23,028 nucleotides of DNA from a virus. Within the stretch, counting starts at the first letter, position 1, and each line of letters starts with the position of its first letter. Both the position numbers and the translations under genes were made by a program. Below the pieces are notes generated by a model. That model searched no databases and was not told the origin of the DNA. It saw only the letters and a program-made list of their open reading frames with translations. Positions 5,077 through 13,709 of this stretch are shown piece by piece. The stretch spans positions 1 through 23,028 of IMG/VR virus record IMGVR_UViG_3300023301_000112. One strand, written 5' to 3'.

Positions 5077-7614
5077 ATGGCATCACTCGACGTTGTAGAG
5101 TTCATTGGCGGCCTGGTTGATGAGTACATTGGTGCTGCGCCAAACAAATGGCGGCTTGCCGATAACTTCATTATTACCCAAGATAGAAAAGCCCAGAACA
5201 GGCCAGGCAGTCGCATCGACTTCCCTGGATCTACTCGCTCGCGGGTAACTGCATCTGGTGGCAGTCGTCGAGTGGGGCTCGTGGTTCCTGCTTACGGCAC
5301 CAACATTAAGCAGGTTGTAAGCACGCTTCAGTACGACACAGGCGCTGCCCTTGCAGAGCTTCTTGGCCCAGCCGGAGCGTCGGCTTTTGTTCCAGTTACT
5401 AGCGATAATGCATCGTTTTGCTACAGTAATTGGAACGGCCACTCCTACATCACTCATGACGCCCTTAACCAGCGTCCGGTAAAAATCTACAGCACAACTA
5501 ACGATGCTACTGGGCTTCGCTTGCGCACGGCAGGTCTTCCTAAGCCCAGTGGCGCTCCTGTTTTCAACGGCGAGGTCGGGTCTGGATCTAGCTTCCTGTA
5601 TGCTTTTGTCTACAAGTACACCTATGCAGTGAACGGCGTGACGTTTGTCGACCGTAGCGCCCCAATGTATGTCACTCGGGTTGCTGCAACTCCAGCCACG
5701 ACAATCACTGTCACTCCTCTGGCGCTCACCAATGCGTCTGGACAACACTACGACGTGGCAAGTGCCAACCTTGTGATTGAGGCGTACCGCACAAACAACA
5801 ACGGCACTGTGTTTTACTTTGCTGGAGAGATCGCTAACGGCGCTGCTACTATCACCATAGCTTGGGCTGCCACCAACGCCTTGCTTTACACTACTGGCGG
5901 TGTTGCTGAAAACGACCGTCCGCCTATTGCCAAGTATGTCCATGCCACTACAGGTTTTGGGTACTACGGCCACATCATCGACATCAACAGCGGCGAGACG
6001 CTGAGAAACGTCCTCGTTCAGTCAAAGCAGTCTGATCCTGACTCTGTGCCTTCTCGTTTTAACGTGGAGCTTGCGGAAGAAATCGTCGGAGTGTCTTCTG
6101 TGCGCTCTATCCCAGTGGTCTTCACCAAGACCGCTATTTACCGCATTGACGGCTTCTATGATCTGCTTGGTCGCGGTGGGATGAACCCCATCAAGATCAG
6201 CGACTCCATTGGCGGCATTGGTCAGCTCTCTCTCGTGCAGACGCTAGAGTGGTTGTACTTCGCCTCTTCGGACGGGTTCTACCGCACTAACGGGTATGAC
6301 ATTCAGAGGCTCTCAGACAACGAGATGAACTCCTTCACGGCTCAGTACGTGACATTCCTGGGCACTGCCCTTAAGGAGAAGCGCGTTTACGGAGTGAATG
6401 ACGTTAAGGAAGACCGCGTTCTTTGGGCCGTCGAAAAGGTTACGTTCGAGAACTCGGGCGACAACAACTCCATAATGGCTTTTGACACCCGCAATGGTGT
6501 TTTCACAAGCTGGTCGAGCGGGTTCAGCGAGCTTAACGAAAGGTACAAAACTCAGTTTCGTGACAACTTCCGGCCTACAGCCATGAGCATTTTAGACGGT
6601 GTTTTTTACCGCGCTGGTACCAACGGGTACACCTTTAAGCATGAAACCAACACGCTCACAGACCCGCGCATTAACACGGCAGTAGCCGATACCAATCTTT
6701 GGGAAGTGAACCCCATCATCTACGACCTCACGATGGCCGCTGTTGACTTCGGCCTTTCTGGGGTACGGAAGTGGGTAGAGAGCATTATCGTCAAAGGTAA
6801 GTCGGTTGTGGACTTCAACGTCGCCAATCCAACGGCCTTTAATACCACTCTTCGTATCAGCTCTGACAATGACTCTAAGCAAAGCTTTACGGAGCTTGCC
6901 GAGATCTACAACCGCAACCAGCTTGTCTGGGGAGATCCTGACGTTCCATACGGCGACCCCCGACTGTGGCAGTCCCGCTTTGGTATCTACGACGTTAAGC
7001 GTATGTTTAACTCCCTGGGTGGACTCCGCTGTGCCTATAAGCAGATGCGCTTTACCAACCTCTTTGCCAACATCGCAAGCTCTGACATTCGTGGCATTGC
7101 CAACATTTCAGGCAGCACCGTGACTATGCCCCAAATCACAATGAGCGTTAACACTTCTATCGGGCTGAATGTTGTCACGGTTGTCAGCACAAGCTCTCCG
7201 GTCGCCGTTGGGATGGGCATTATTGGAGCTGGCGGGCTTAGTATCCCGTCTGGCAGCATTATCACAGAGATTATTAGCCCAACTAGCATCCGCATCAGCA
7301 ACAACGCTACAGCTAACTCTGCTCCTATCGCTGCAACAGCCGCTCGCCTATTCCCCCTTGGGGTTAACAACTACTGGATGACCTTTGCTTCCGACAATTA
7401 CGTCTCGGAGTTCGTCATTGTCTCCCGTGGTGGCACTGTTCCTGGCTCACAGGTCACGGTATCTGGATCTCCCAACTCCAACCCCACCAACAAGTGGGTG
7501 ATGAAGGGCTTTTTCAAGGGAGACGCTATCTGCCTCCTTGGGTACACCATCAACTTCGTTCCTCTTTCCGACACTCAGGCTCCGTTTAGGGGTGTTTCTG
7601 GGGGCAACAAATGA
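5077..7614 (+). CDS. Large virion protein, tail nozzle / head-tail stabilisation-like
   Basis: 845 residues with a near-N-terminal pattern DNFIITQDRKAQNRPGSRID. This is like podovirus tail proteins (T7 gp12 and P22 gp10 types), where 'DG...RPG' follows the first strand. The middle carries beta-propeller-like strands: VVFTKTAIYRIDGF, then SIGGIGQLSLVQ and EWLYFASSDGFYRTNGYDIQ, a succession also known from P22 gp10-like stabilisation proteins. A small beta module at residues 687-757 also occurs in the adaptor protein downstream. No ribosome site is obvious before the ATG. Neighbours (adaptor, ejection-like genes) fit a portal-distal tail component. The exact family is not certain. Confidence 0.6.
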   Translation: MASLDVVEFIGGLVDEYIGAAPNKWRLADNFIITQDRKAQNRPGSRIDFPGSTRSRVTASGGSRRVGLVVPAYGTNIKQVVSTLQYDTGAALAELLGPAGASAFVPVTSDNASFCYSNWNGHSYITHDALNQRPVKIYSTTNDATGLRLRTAGLPKPSGAPVFNGEVGSGSSFLYAFVYKYTYAVNGVTFVDRSAPMYVTRVAATPATTITVTPLALTNASGQHYDVASANLVIEAYRTNNNGTVFYFAGEIANGAATITIAWAATNALLYTTGGVAENDRPPIAKYVHATTGFGYYGHIIDINSGETLRNVLVQSKQSDPDSVPSRFNVELAEEIVGVSSVRSIPVVFTKTAIYRIDGFYDLLGRGGMNPIKISDSIGGIGQLSLVQTLEWLYFASSDGFYRTNGYDIQRLSDNEMNSFTAQYVTFLGTALKEKRVYGVNDVKEDRVLWAVEKVTFENSGDNNSIMAFDTRNGVFTSWSSGFSELNERYKTQFRDNFRPTAMSILDGVFYRAGTNGYTFKHETNTLTDPRINTAVADTNLWEVNPIIYDLTMAAVDFGLSGVRKWVESIIVKGKSVVDFNVANPTAFNTTLRISSDNDSKQSFTELAEIYNRNQLVWGDPDVPYGDPRLWQSRFGIYDVKRMFNSLGGLRCAYKQMRFTNLFANIASSDIRGIANISGSTVTMPQITMSVNTSIGLNVVTVVSTSSPVAVGMGIIGAGGLSIPSGSIITEIISPTSIRISNNATANSAPIAATAARLFPLGVNNYWMTFASDNYVSEFVIVSRGGTVPGSQVTVSGSPNSNPTNKWVMKGFFKGDAICLLGYTINFVPLSDTQAPFRGVSGGNK

Positions 7615-7961
7615 GCCAAGGTCAACAACAGCTTAGGCAGCCCGCTCTAGAAGACATCAAGGACGAGGCGACCCGACGCACACTCCAGTGGGTTAAGGAC
7701 TATCTTGAACAGATTGAGCTTTTGAAGGGTCAGTTTCAGTTCTTTACCCTTACCTTCGGCAGCAATGACACCAACCTTAAGATCCCCCACAACATGGACT
7801 TTATGCCTTTGGATTTTATTGTCACGTCCACTGTCGGAACGGGCACTTTAACTTTAAACTATAGAAGAATGGACAAAGATTTCTTTGACCTGACTATTGC
7901 TGGAACTAGCGCGGCTGATCCTCTTGAGGTCAGGTTTTTTGCGGGGAGATACCAACGGTGA
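7611..7961 (+). CDS. Small virion-associated protein (116 aa)
   Basis: The start overlaps the nozzle-like gene stop (ATGA). An N-terminal helix (EDIKDEATRRTLQWVKDYLEQ) that could be coiled coil is followed by a compact beta domain (QFFTLTFGSNDTNLKIPHN, GTLTLNYRRMDKDFFDL). Helix-plus-beta proteins of this size occur as fibre-attachment or tail-needle parts in phages, but I recognise no family. It is held between two connector-like genes by 4-base overlaps on both sides, so the products are probably made in fixed ratio and act in the same structure. Confidence 0.55.
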   Translation: MSQGQQQLRQPALEDIKDEATRRTLQWVKDYLEQIELLKGQFQFFTLTFGSNDTNLKIPHNMDFMPLDFIVTSTVGTGTLTLNYRRMDKDFFDLTIAGTSAADPLEVRFFAGRYQR

Positions 7962-8875
7962 TTACTTGGGGCGACATTAAGTCCGACATTAACAACGACT
8001 TAAACCTTGGTGACGAGGTTTTCGTTACTCCAGTGGAGATGCTCGGCTATTGCCGTGACGCCATTCGTTTCGCTGAGGCTGAGATCCACAAGCTTTCTAT
8101 CGAGGACCGTTACTTCGAGTCCATGACGGCTCTCCCACTGCGGGCGTTGTACCGTGATTACGCTCTGCCTGTGAACATCTACGGCAACAAGATCACCCGC
8201 TTGGTCTACGTCAACAACAACGACATCTACCCTATCGAGCGCCTGACGAAGCTGCGTCGGTATGAGGACGCTGCCCTTATTAAGCTTTACCCATCGAGTT
8301 CTTTGGACCGCTACAACTACATGATCGTTAACAACGACAAGAGCGCTGGGCCTCGTATTCGTATCAGCCCCACTCCTGTCGTAAACGCACCTAGCGTGAC
8401 GGTAACGTGCACTGGAAACTTGGGGGAGGACATTGTAACGACATCGAATGTTTTGGCCGCTCAACTGGTTGCAGACCAGGTTGTGTCTGGGGCTGGTGTG
8501 CCCCTCAACACGTCGGTTATCGCTTGGTCAGTGCTTGCTGGGGTTTACACCATCAGGATCTCAGAAGTTCTGACCGCTGCTGTGTCTGGGAGCATTGTTT
8601 TCACTCAGCCACTCGTTCAGGTTTGGTTTATCCGCAATGCGTTTATCCCTGTGCTTGATGCGGACGTAATCGACATCCCCGAGTTCTCTACCTTTATTAA
8701 ACAATTCGTTAAGGTAGAGTGTATTAAGAAAGAAAAGCTGAACCCTATGCTTGGAGACGAGCAAGCCAAGCTTCTTATCCTTAAAGAGCAGATGATCGCT
8801 ACATTGACCGAAATGGTGCCTGACCAGGCCGATGAGATCGAAAAGGATCTCGATATTTATAGGAGTTTCTCATAA
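7958..8875 (+). CDS. Head-tail adaptor-like protein
   Basis: A GTG start is coupled to the previous stop (GTGA). Of 305 residues, the N-terminal 1-60 is helical (WGDIKSDINNDLNLGD, VEMLGYCRDAIRFAEAEIHKL) and the C-terminal 240-305 again helical (FSTFIKQFVKVECIKKEKLN...KEQMIATLTEMVPDQ). That is the fold order of phage adaptor proteins which bind the portal, with a beta-sandwich between. A separate beta module (residues 146-217) interrupts the middle and resembles the one in the nozzle-like protein. Expected place: ring between portal and tail nozzle. The family call rests on helix pattern and gene neighbours. Confidence 0.6.
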   Translation: MITWGDIKSDINNDLNLGDEVFVTPVEMLGYCRDAIRFAEAEIHKLSIEDRYFESMTALPLRALYRDYALPVNIYGNKITRLVYVNNNDIYPIERLTKLRRYEDAALIKLYPSSSLDRYNYMIVNNDKSAGPRIRISPTPVVNAPSVTVTCTGNLGEDIVTTSNVLAAQLVADQVVSGAGVPLNTSVIAWSVLAGVYTIRISEVLTAAVSGSIVFTQPLVQVWFIRNAFIPVLDADVIDIPEFSTFIKQFVKVECIKKEKLNPMLGDEQAKLLILKEQMIATLTEMVPDQADEIEKDLDIYRSFS

Positions 8876-9771
8876 TGATTAAAGCGAACCAAACGACTTC
8901 TCAGGGCATCCTTGGCGCCATGAACCCTAAGAAGGGTCTAGGCTGGAACCCATGGAAGGGACCTGCTAAGGAGCTTGGAGCTTACCAATCCACGCTTGGT
9001 GCTGGGGACTCCCTCTACCGTGATCCATCAAAGGGCGACTCCCCTTGGTTGTCGATGCAGAACAGTCGTATCGGCGCTCAGACAGCCAAGTCGCAAGACG
9101 ATGCTCGTGCTGGTGCCGCTGGAGCTGGAGCCAATGCCTGGAGCCAACTCGCTAGTATGGGCGGCGTTCGTTCAGGCACAGCTCAGAACTTGGCCGAGAA
9201 TTCTTCCAACACTGGGATGCTTGCTGCACAAGATGCTGGCTTCCAAGGCAATGACCTCCAAATGCAGGCCGGAATCCAAGACGCCACAATGAACGCTGAG
9301 AACCAGCGTTTTGACGTTACCAACCGCATGACAGACGCCAAGGGCCGTAATGATTACGACCAGGCCAAGTATGGAACTGAAATGACAGCTTGGGCCGCCA
9401 AGCAACAAGCTGATGCGACACGCCCTAAAGATAGCAAATGCTGCTTCATCTTCCTTGAGGCTCGTTATGGTAACGGCGTGATGGATTCTGTCGTTCGTCG
9501 TTTCCGCGATGAGCAGCTTACTCCTCGCAACCAACGCGGCTACTACAAGCTGTCACAGGTTCTTGTGCCTCTGATGCGTAAGTCTAAATTCGTTAAATTC
9601 GTAGTCCAAGCTACGATGACCTCGCCTCTTGTAGCCTACGGCAAGGCCTACTACGGAGAAGGCAGCAAGCTGGGCTTCTTGTTTGCTCCTGTTAAACGCT
9701 TCTGGCTGAAGGCCTTCGACTATCTTGGCCAAGACCATGAGTTTGTTCGTGAGAATGGAGAGGTGATCTAA
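8875..9771 (+). CDS. Putative internal virion protein with CFI-box-like C-terminal domain
   Basis: The start shares a base with the previous stop (TAATG), with a TAGGAGTTTCTCATA site. Residues 1-185 are Gly/Ala/Gln/Asn-rich and low in hydrophobics, typical of packaged ejection-type proteins (GAQTAKSQDDARAGAAGAGA, QNLAENSSNTGMLAAQ). After residue 187 the composition changes sharply: CCFIFLEARYGNG, then VVRRFRDEQLTPRNQRGYY and FAPVKRFWLKAFDYLGQ. This matches the 'CFI-box' C-terminal domain found at the ends of many unrelated bacterial and phage proteins, whose role is not known. The start of the domain is two adjacent cysteines (189-190). Function as virion protein is inferred from position. 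Confidence 0.55.
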   Translation: MIKANQTTSQGILGAMNPKKGLGWNPWKGPAKELGAYQSTLGAGDSLYRDPSKGDSPWLSMQNSRIGAQTAKSQDDARAGAAGAGANAWSQLASMGGVRSGTAQNLAENSSNTGMLAAQDAGFQGNDLQMQAGIQDATMNAENQRFDVTNRMTDAKGRNDYDQAKYGTEMTAWAAKQQADATRPKDSKCCFIFLEARYGNGVMDSVVRRFRDEQLTPRNQRGYYKLSQVLVPLMRKSKFVKFVVQATMTSPLVAYGKAYYGEGSKLGFLFAPVKRFWLKAFDYLGQDHEFVRENGEVI

Positions 9772-10175
9772 TGGACCCAATTACAATCGGAGTAATGGCA
9801 GGACTTGGTGGCTTAAAAGCTATCGCCAATTCCAAGGCTAAGAAATCGGCTCAGAACCAACGTGCAGACGAGATCCTTTACTCACCTTGGAGCGGGATGA
9901 CCCCCAGCACTGAGATCCCTGAGACAAACGCTATTGGCGACATCGCTGGTGGCGCTCTGTCTGGGTACGCACTTGGGCAGAACATGGAAGCCAACAAGAT
10001 CCTGAACGCCAACCTAAAGGCAGGACTTGGATCTAACACCAACGCCCTTATTGCTTCTCAGTCGGCAGCGGCAACCTCCCCATGGGTCCATGAATCTAGC
10101 CTTTTGGGCACAGCCAAGCCTCAGAATCAGTTTAGCTTGATGGCTCCTGCCAAGTCACGCACCTGGGGCTTCTAA
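9771..10175 (+). CDS. Putative small internal virion protein (134 aa)
   Basis: The start is coupled by TAATG. The N-terminus MDPITIGVMAGLGGLKAIAN is a Gly-rich amphipathic/hydrophobic stretch like those opening ejection proteins. It is followed by a basic patch (SKAKKSAQNQR), another Gly-rich stretch (IGDIAGGALSGYALGQ) and a disordered C-terminal end. Located between two similar low-complexity genes. Likely packaged and able to touch membrane during DNA entry, by analogy with T7 gp14-like proteins; no direct motif supports this. Confidence 0.5.
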   Translation: MDPITIGVMAGLGGLKAIANSKAKKSAQNQRADEILYSPWSGMTPSTEIPETNAIGDIAGGALSGYALGQNMEANKILNANLKAGLGSNTNALIASQSAAATSPWVHESSLLGTAKPQNQFSLMAPAKSRTWGF

Positions 10176-11326
10176 TGGATCTTGCTCAACTCATTGAACA
10201 CTTTCGCGGTGAGCGTAAGCCATCACAAGACCTCCAGCTGAGTGGTCGCGGTGCCCCAGGTACTGTGCCTCTTCGTGGTATGGAGCGTCTGACCGTTAAC
10301 GAGACTCGTGAACCAATCCCTGAAGAAGTTTTCCAACAGTTGCTTGGGCGTGCTCAAACAATCCCTGGAATCGCTGAACAAGAAGAAAGCACTGATCAAC
10401 TGCAAGGCATCTCCAACATGATCCGTAGTGGAGGCGTCCAGCTTGATGCTTCCCCAGTCGCTGGCTTTATCAAAGGCGTTCTCGGTCGTGATGTAGGCTA
10501 CAAAGCCCCTCAATCCGCTGAGAGCGTTGTGGGCAGTCTTGCTGAGATTCAGAAGCTTATCGGTGGCTCACAATCCAATCGCGCCAATGACATCCTCAAG
10601 GGGATGAACATGGGTATGACCGAGAAGAAGACTACCGTTGCTGAGACGATGGCCGATAAGCAGGTTCCTCAAGGTCGTGCCGGTCCCAAGCTTGATATGA
10701 AGGGCTTTGGGGACCGTATGGCTAAGGACGGTGTTGCTGCTTCTATTGAAGCTCTGCAAAACGTCGAGAAAGTAATCCCTGGGATTTACGACGCTAACGA
10801 CAACAGCATCATCCCAGGTTTTGACCAAACCGCTCAACTCAACCCGTTTAAAAAAGGGTTTAGCGTGCCAGACACTTGGCAGCCTTCTGTAACACAGGGA
10901 AACAAGCAAGCCTTGTTAAACCAACAGGCCGTTGAAGAGCTTTCAGCAGGTCTTCGTAACCAACTCTTTGGTGCCACTCTTACCGCTGGTGAGGCTGCTG
11001 CCTGGGACAAGAAACTTGGTACAGCCGCTGGTCAGGGTCCGAAGTCTTTGCGCTCTGCCATGAGACAGTTCAACGCTGTTGTCAGGGAACGTCTTGCTTC
11101 GCGTGAAAGCGCTCAGCCTGAAGAAGCAAATCAGTTTAGACAGACCTTCGAGCAAGCCAACCGCAAGGAAGCTCCTCTTTCCACCCACTCGGTGTTCAAC
11201 ATGGAGGGTCGTCAAAGCGCTCCTCAAGCTGCTCCCCAAGCGGCTCCTGCTCCAGACGCAGCAAAGGACCGCCGCTACGAAGAGTGGAAGATTAAAAACG
11301 GACGAGGCGGTGCTCGCCCAAAGTAG
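10175..11326 (+). CDS. Putative internal virion / ejection protein (383 aa)
   Basis: The start is coupled by TAATG. Rich in Gln, Ala, Gly and charged residues, without membrane segments. Short motifs such as PVAGFIKGVLGRDVGYK and LRNQLFGATLTAGEAAAWDK are of the kind found in phage DNA-transfer proteins. The segment LTAGEAAAW resembles a helix in phage internal proteins that I cannot assign further. The C-terminus contains an Ala-Pro-Gln stretch (QSAPQAAPQAAPAPDAA) and ends with a conserved-looking basic tail (DRRYEEWKIKNGRGGA). A 7-bp hairpin follows the stop. Confidence 0.5.
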   Translation: MDLAQLIEHFRGERKPSQDLQLSGRGAPGTVPLRGMERLTVNETREPIPEEVFQQLLGRAQTIPGIAEQEESTDQLQGISNMIRSGGVQLDASPVAGFIKGVLGRDVGYKAPQSAESVVGSLAEIQKLIGGSQSNRANDILKGMNMGMTEKKTTVAETMADKQVPQGRAGPKLDMKGFGDRMAKDGVAASIEALQNVEKVIPGIYDANDNSIIPGFDQTAQLNPFKKGFSVPDTWQPSVTQGNKQALLNQQAVEELSAGLRNQLFGATLTAGEAAAWDKKLGTAAGQGPKSLRSAMRQFNAVVRERLASRESAQPEEANQFRQTFEQANRKEAPLSTHSVFNMEGRQSAPQAAPQAAPAPDAAKDRRYEEWKIKNGRGGARPK

Positions 11327-11329
11327 ACC

Positions 11330-11347
11330 GAGAGCCTCAGGGCTCTC
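11330..11347 (+). other. Short perfect hairpin between two virion genes
   Basis: GAGAGCC, loop TCAG, GGCTCTC: a 7-bp perfect stem in the only gap (26 bases) of the ejection gene run. No T tract follows, so it is not a standard terminator. It could stabilise or process the mRNA, or hide the start of the next gene, which has no clear ribosome site. Confidence 0.4.
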
Positions 11348-11352
11348 TAGAC

Positions 11353-11865
11353 ATGCAGACTGGGAACCCCTTGATTGATACGGCGTCGACTCGCATGAAA
11401 GAGTGGGGCTTTCCTCTCGCCACCCAAGCTGTTGAGTCTATGTCTGAAGCCCCTCTTAGCGGCTTCATCCCAGATGAGGCTGACAGCGTTGAGTTTGGCG
11501 CGGACTTCACCGATCTTGATGGCCCTCCAGAGGCTGGCCGTGATCCTTCAAGCGATGGCGTTCCTCAACCTGAAACTCTTGGTGCTTGGCCCATGTCGGC
11601 TCTTACCGATAACGACCTCAGCACCACTGAGGGTAAGAACGCTTGGAGCAACGAAGTAGCTGATTACATCAAAGCTAAGATTGCAGAGAAATACTCTGAT
11701 CCTGAAGACCAGAAAGCAGCATGGGACATTATCCGTAAAGACGGCAAGAACATGCGTCAGTATCTTCGTGATGATGGGGGCAACCCCGACCGTGGACCTG
11801 CTTCTGCACCCGACTTCGATCTGGTAAAGTTTAAGAAGTACCTTCTAAAAGGAGATCAAGAATGA
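11353..11865 (+). CDS. Hypothetical acidic virion-associated protein (170 aa)
   Basis: This gene is not overlapped by the one before; the ATG at 11353 has a poor ribosome site and sits 5 bases after a hairpin, so the start is less sure than its neighbours. The product is acidic and mostly disordered in the first 95 residues (GADFTDLDGPPEAGRDPSS), then a helical C-terminal part (AWSNEVADYIKAKIAEKYSD, DFDLVKFKKYLLKGD). No recognised domain. Probably part of the ejection protein set by position only. Confidence 0.45.
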   Translation: MQTGNPLIDTASTRMKEWGFPLATQAVESMSEAPLSGFIPDEADSVEFGADFTDLDGPPEAGRDPSSDGVPQPETLGAWPMSALTDNDLSTTEGKNAWSNEVADYIKAKIAEKYSDPEDQKAAWDIIRKDGKNMRQYLRDDGGNPDRGPASAPDFDLVKFKKYLLKGDQE

Positions 11866-13352
11866 CCGAAGAACAAGAGTTCCAACTGCGAGCAGATGCA
11901 GAAGAAGAAGAGTTCAGCCGACGTGCCTTTGAGGAAGAAGAACTGGCACAAAAGCGCCCTCCTTCGGCTGTAGATCCTTTTGCTGTGGCTGGGTATCGGA
12001 CTCTTCAAGGTCTTCCCTTTGGTCTTGGCGACAAGGCAGACAACGCTCTTGGTCTTCTGACTGGTCGGAAGCCTGAGGATGTCGACGCCTTCTTTGAACA
12101 GCTTGGACAAGAAAGCCCTACCGCAAGCAACGTAGGAAGCGCTCTTGGTGTTGCCAACGCTTTCGTTACCGATCCTTTGAAGGCGCTTGGTCTTATGAAC
12201 AAGGTTCCAGCCCTTGGAAGGCTCACCACTCCACTCAGCAAGTTGTTCGACACCGTTAAAGGCGGTAAAGCCGTCAACCGTACCGCACGCATTGCCCAGG
12301 GCTCTTTGACTGGAGGAGCCGATGCGGCCCTCCGTGAAGACGCCACACTGGATGACGTTAAGACAGGCTTTGGCCTGGGGGCGATCTTGCCAGGGTTTCT
12401 TGAGGGCGGTCAGGCAGTGTTAGGCGGCAAGATGGCTGCAAACAGGGCAGCGGTTAAGGCCTTGCGTCCAACCGCTGGTCAGGCCGGAACCATGAACGCC
12501 GGTCAGGCCCAAAACGTAGGTAGAGCCTTGTTGGATCAAGGTGTTGTCACTCCTTTCGCTGCACGGTCGACTATTCAAAAACGCCTCGGCAGCGCAGGTA
12601 GCCTAAAAACCGCAACCCAGGAGGGATCGCTTCCGTCTGGTGCCTTGGGTGAAGTCGGAAGAAACCTTGGAGGTTATCTCAACCGTGCTGATGACGCCGC
12701 CAAAGGGGCTCAGGTTATTAACCGTCGCCAAGTGGCTGGGCGTGTCCGCGATAAGATTGGCCTCAATCCGCAGACTACTGACTTCCCGCTTGAGCAAAAG
12801 GCTTTGAACGAAAAGCTTCTTCGTATGACTGAGGGTGGCGACCTTAGTATTAAAGAGGCTCAAGCCGTTAAGAAAATTGGCCAAGACAAGCTGAACATGG
12901 ACAAGGCCAAAGACTCCCAACTTCGTGAGGCTATGGATGTTAGGGTGGACCGCGCCGAGAGAGATGTGTTGGCCGAAGAGATCAGCGCTCAACAAGCTCG
13001 CTTCTCTCCGAACGAGGCCAAGGCCTACAAGCAAAGTGCAAAAGACTACGCAGGATTAATCAAGGCATCGAAAATCATTAATAAGACCGTTGATCGTGAG
13101 GGCACGGTAGGAAGTATGCTTCAGGGGGGAGTCATCCCAGGCCTTGGAATCGCAGGTACTATTGGCTTTGCGGCGCGCTCACCAGTTACGTCAGGAGCAA
13201 TTCTTACCGCAGCAACCCTGCTCGCTGGGCAACGTCGTTATGGTTCACAAATGGCCGCTTCGGGGCTCAACAAAGACTTTAACACTAGCGCCCTGACCCG
13301 TGGGGCTATGAACCTTTGGCAACATCTTAAAGACAAGGAAGAACAGCAATGA
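11862..13352 (+). CDS. Large internal virion / ejection protein (496 aa)
   Basis: The start overlaps the previous stop (ATGA) and follows AAAAGGAGATCAAG. It has a highly acidic N-terminus (EEQEFQLRADAEEEEFSRR), then Gly-rich amphipathic stretches (GLPFGLGDKADNALGLL, GFGLGAILPGFLEGG). A long central charged helical region (about 290-400) follows, with a hydrophobic Gly/Ala stretch near the C-terminus (IPGLGIAGTIGFAA, SGAILTAATLLAG), possibly membrane-inserting. This mix matches phage DNA-ejection proteins. No enzyme motif such as a lysozyme domain is visible. It is followed by two small coupled genes. Confidence 0.55.
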   Translation: MTEEQEFQLRADAEEEEFSRRAFEEEELAQKRPPSAVDPFAVAGYRTLQGLPFGLGDKADNALGLLTGRKPEDVDAFFEQLGQESPTASNVGSALGVANAFVTDPLKALGLMNKVPALGRLTTPLSKLFDTVKGGKAVNRTARIAQGSLTGGADAALREDATLDDVKTGFGLGAILPGFLEGGQAVLGGKMAANRAAVKALRPTAGQAGTMNAGQAQNVGRALLDQGVVTPFAARSTIQKRLGSAGSLKTATQEGSLPSGALGEVGRNLGGYLNRADDAAKGAQVINRRQVAGRVRDKIGLNPQTTDFPLEQKALNEKLLRMTEGGDLSIKEAQAVKKIGQDKLNMDKAKDSQLREAMDVRVDRAERDVLAEEISAQQARFSPNEAKAYKQSAKDYAGLIKASKIINKTVDREGTVGSMLQGGVIPGLGIAGTIGFAARSPVTSGAILTAATLLAGQRRYGSQMAASGLNKDFNTSALTRGAMNLWQHLKDKEEQQ

Positions 13353-13543
13353 AAGACATGAAAGAAAACGACTACGAGTGCGATGAGGCCGTAAGAACCC
13401 TTCTCAAGGCTGAGGAGATCAAGATGGACAAAGACATGATGAAACGTGTCTCCAAGAAGCTTGGCTCTCAGTCAAAGGCTATCAAGTCTCTCCAAGACCT
13501 CAAAGAGGCTGGGGCTGATATGGACAAAGAAGACGATGCGTAA
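13349..13543 (+). CDS. Small charged protein (64 aa)
   Basis: The start overlaps the preceding stop (ATGA). Lys/Glu/Asp-rich helical protein with many Met residues (EEIKMDKDMMKRVSKK). No membrane segment or known motif. Probably an accessory virion or assembly protein since it is the penultimate gene of the structural strand. Confidence 0.5.
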   Translation: MKDMKENDYECDEAVRTLLKAEEIKMDKDMMKRVSKKLGSQSKAIKSLQDLKEAGADMDKEDDA

Positions 13544-13709
13544 GCCTGCTGAAATCATCCGTGACGAAGACGGCAACGCTATTGGGTCTGATGTTGTTGG
13601 CGGAGGCGTCCGCGCTGGAGAGCCTAAGGCCATCCCCAAGAAGAAGAAGGTTCAGTCCCTTGAAGATCTCAGAAAAAGACTCAAGGAACTGACCGACAAA
13701 GAAGACTAA
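13536..13709 (+). CDS. Small basic protein (57 aa)
   Basis: I chose the ATG at 13536, which overlaps the previous stop by 8 bases; longer readings run through the preceding gene. The product begins MRKPAEIIRDEDGNAIGSD and contains a basic KKKK patch followed by a charged helix. It is the last gene of the structural strand. Its TAA overlaps in the opposite direction with the TAG of the next minus-strand gene (CTAA at 13706-13709), so no room is left for a terminator between them. Confidence 0.5.
   Translation: MRKPAEIIRDEDGNAIGSDVVGGGVRAGEPKAIPKKKKVQSLEDLRKRLKELTDKED

Noticed and set aside
5083-5973. Long minus-strand open frame (296 aa) opposite the nozzle-like gene
   Set aside because: Cys/Val/Arg-rich with no domain pattern; it mirrors the codon structure of the opposite gene and has no ribosome site or neighbours on its strand.
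11330-11347. Rho-independent terminator between virion genes
   Set aside because: The hairpin is perfect, but no T run follows and coding continues in the same direction 5 bases later.
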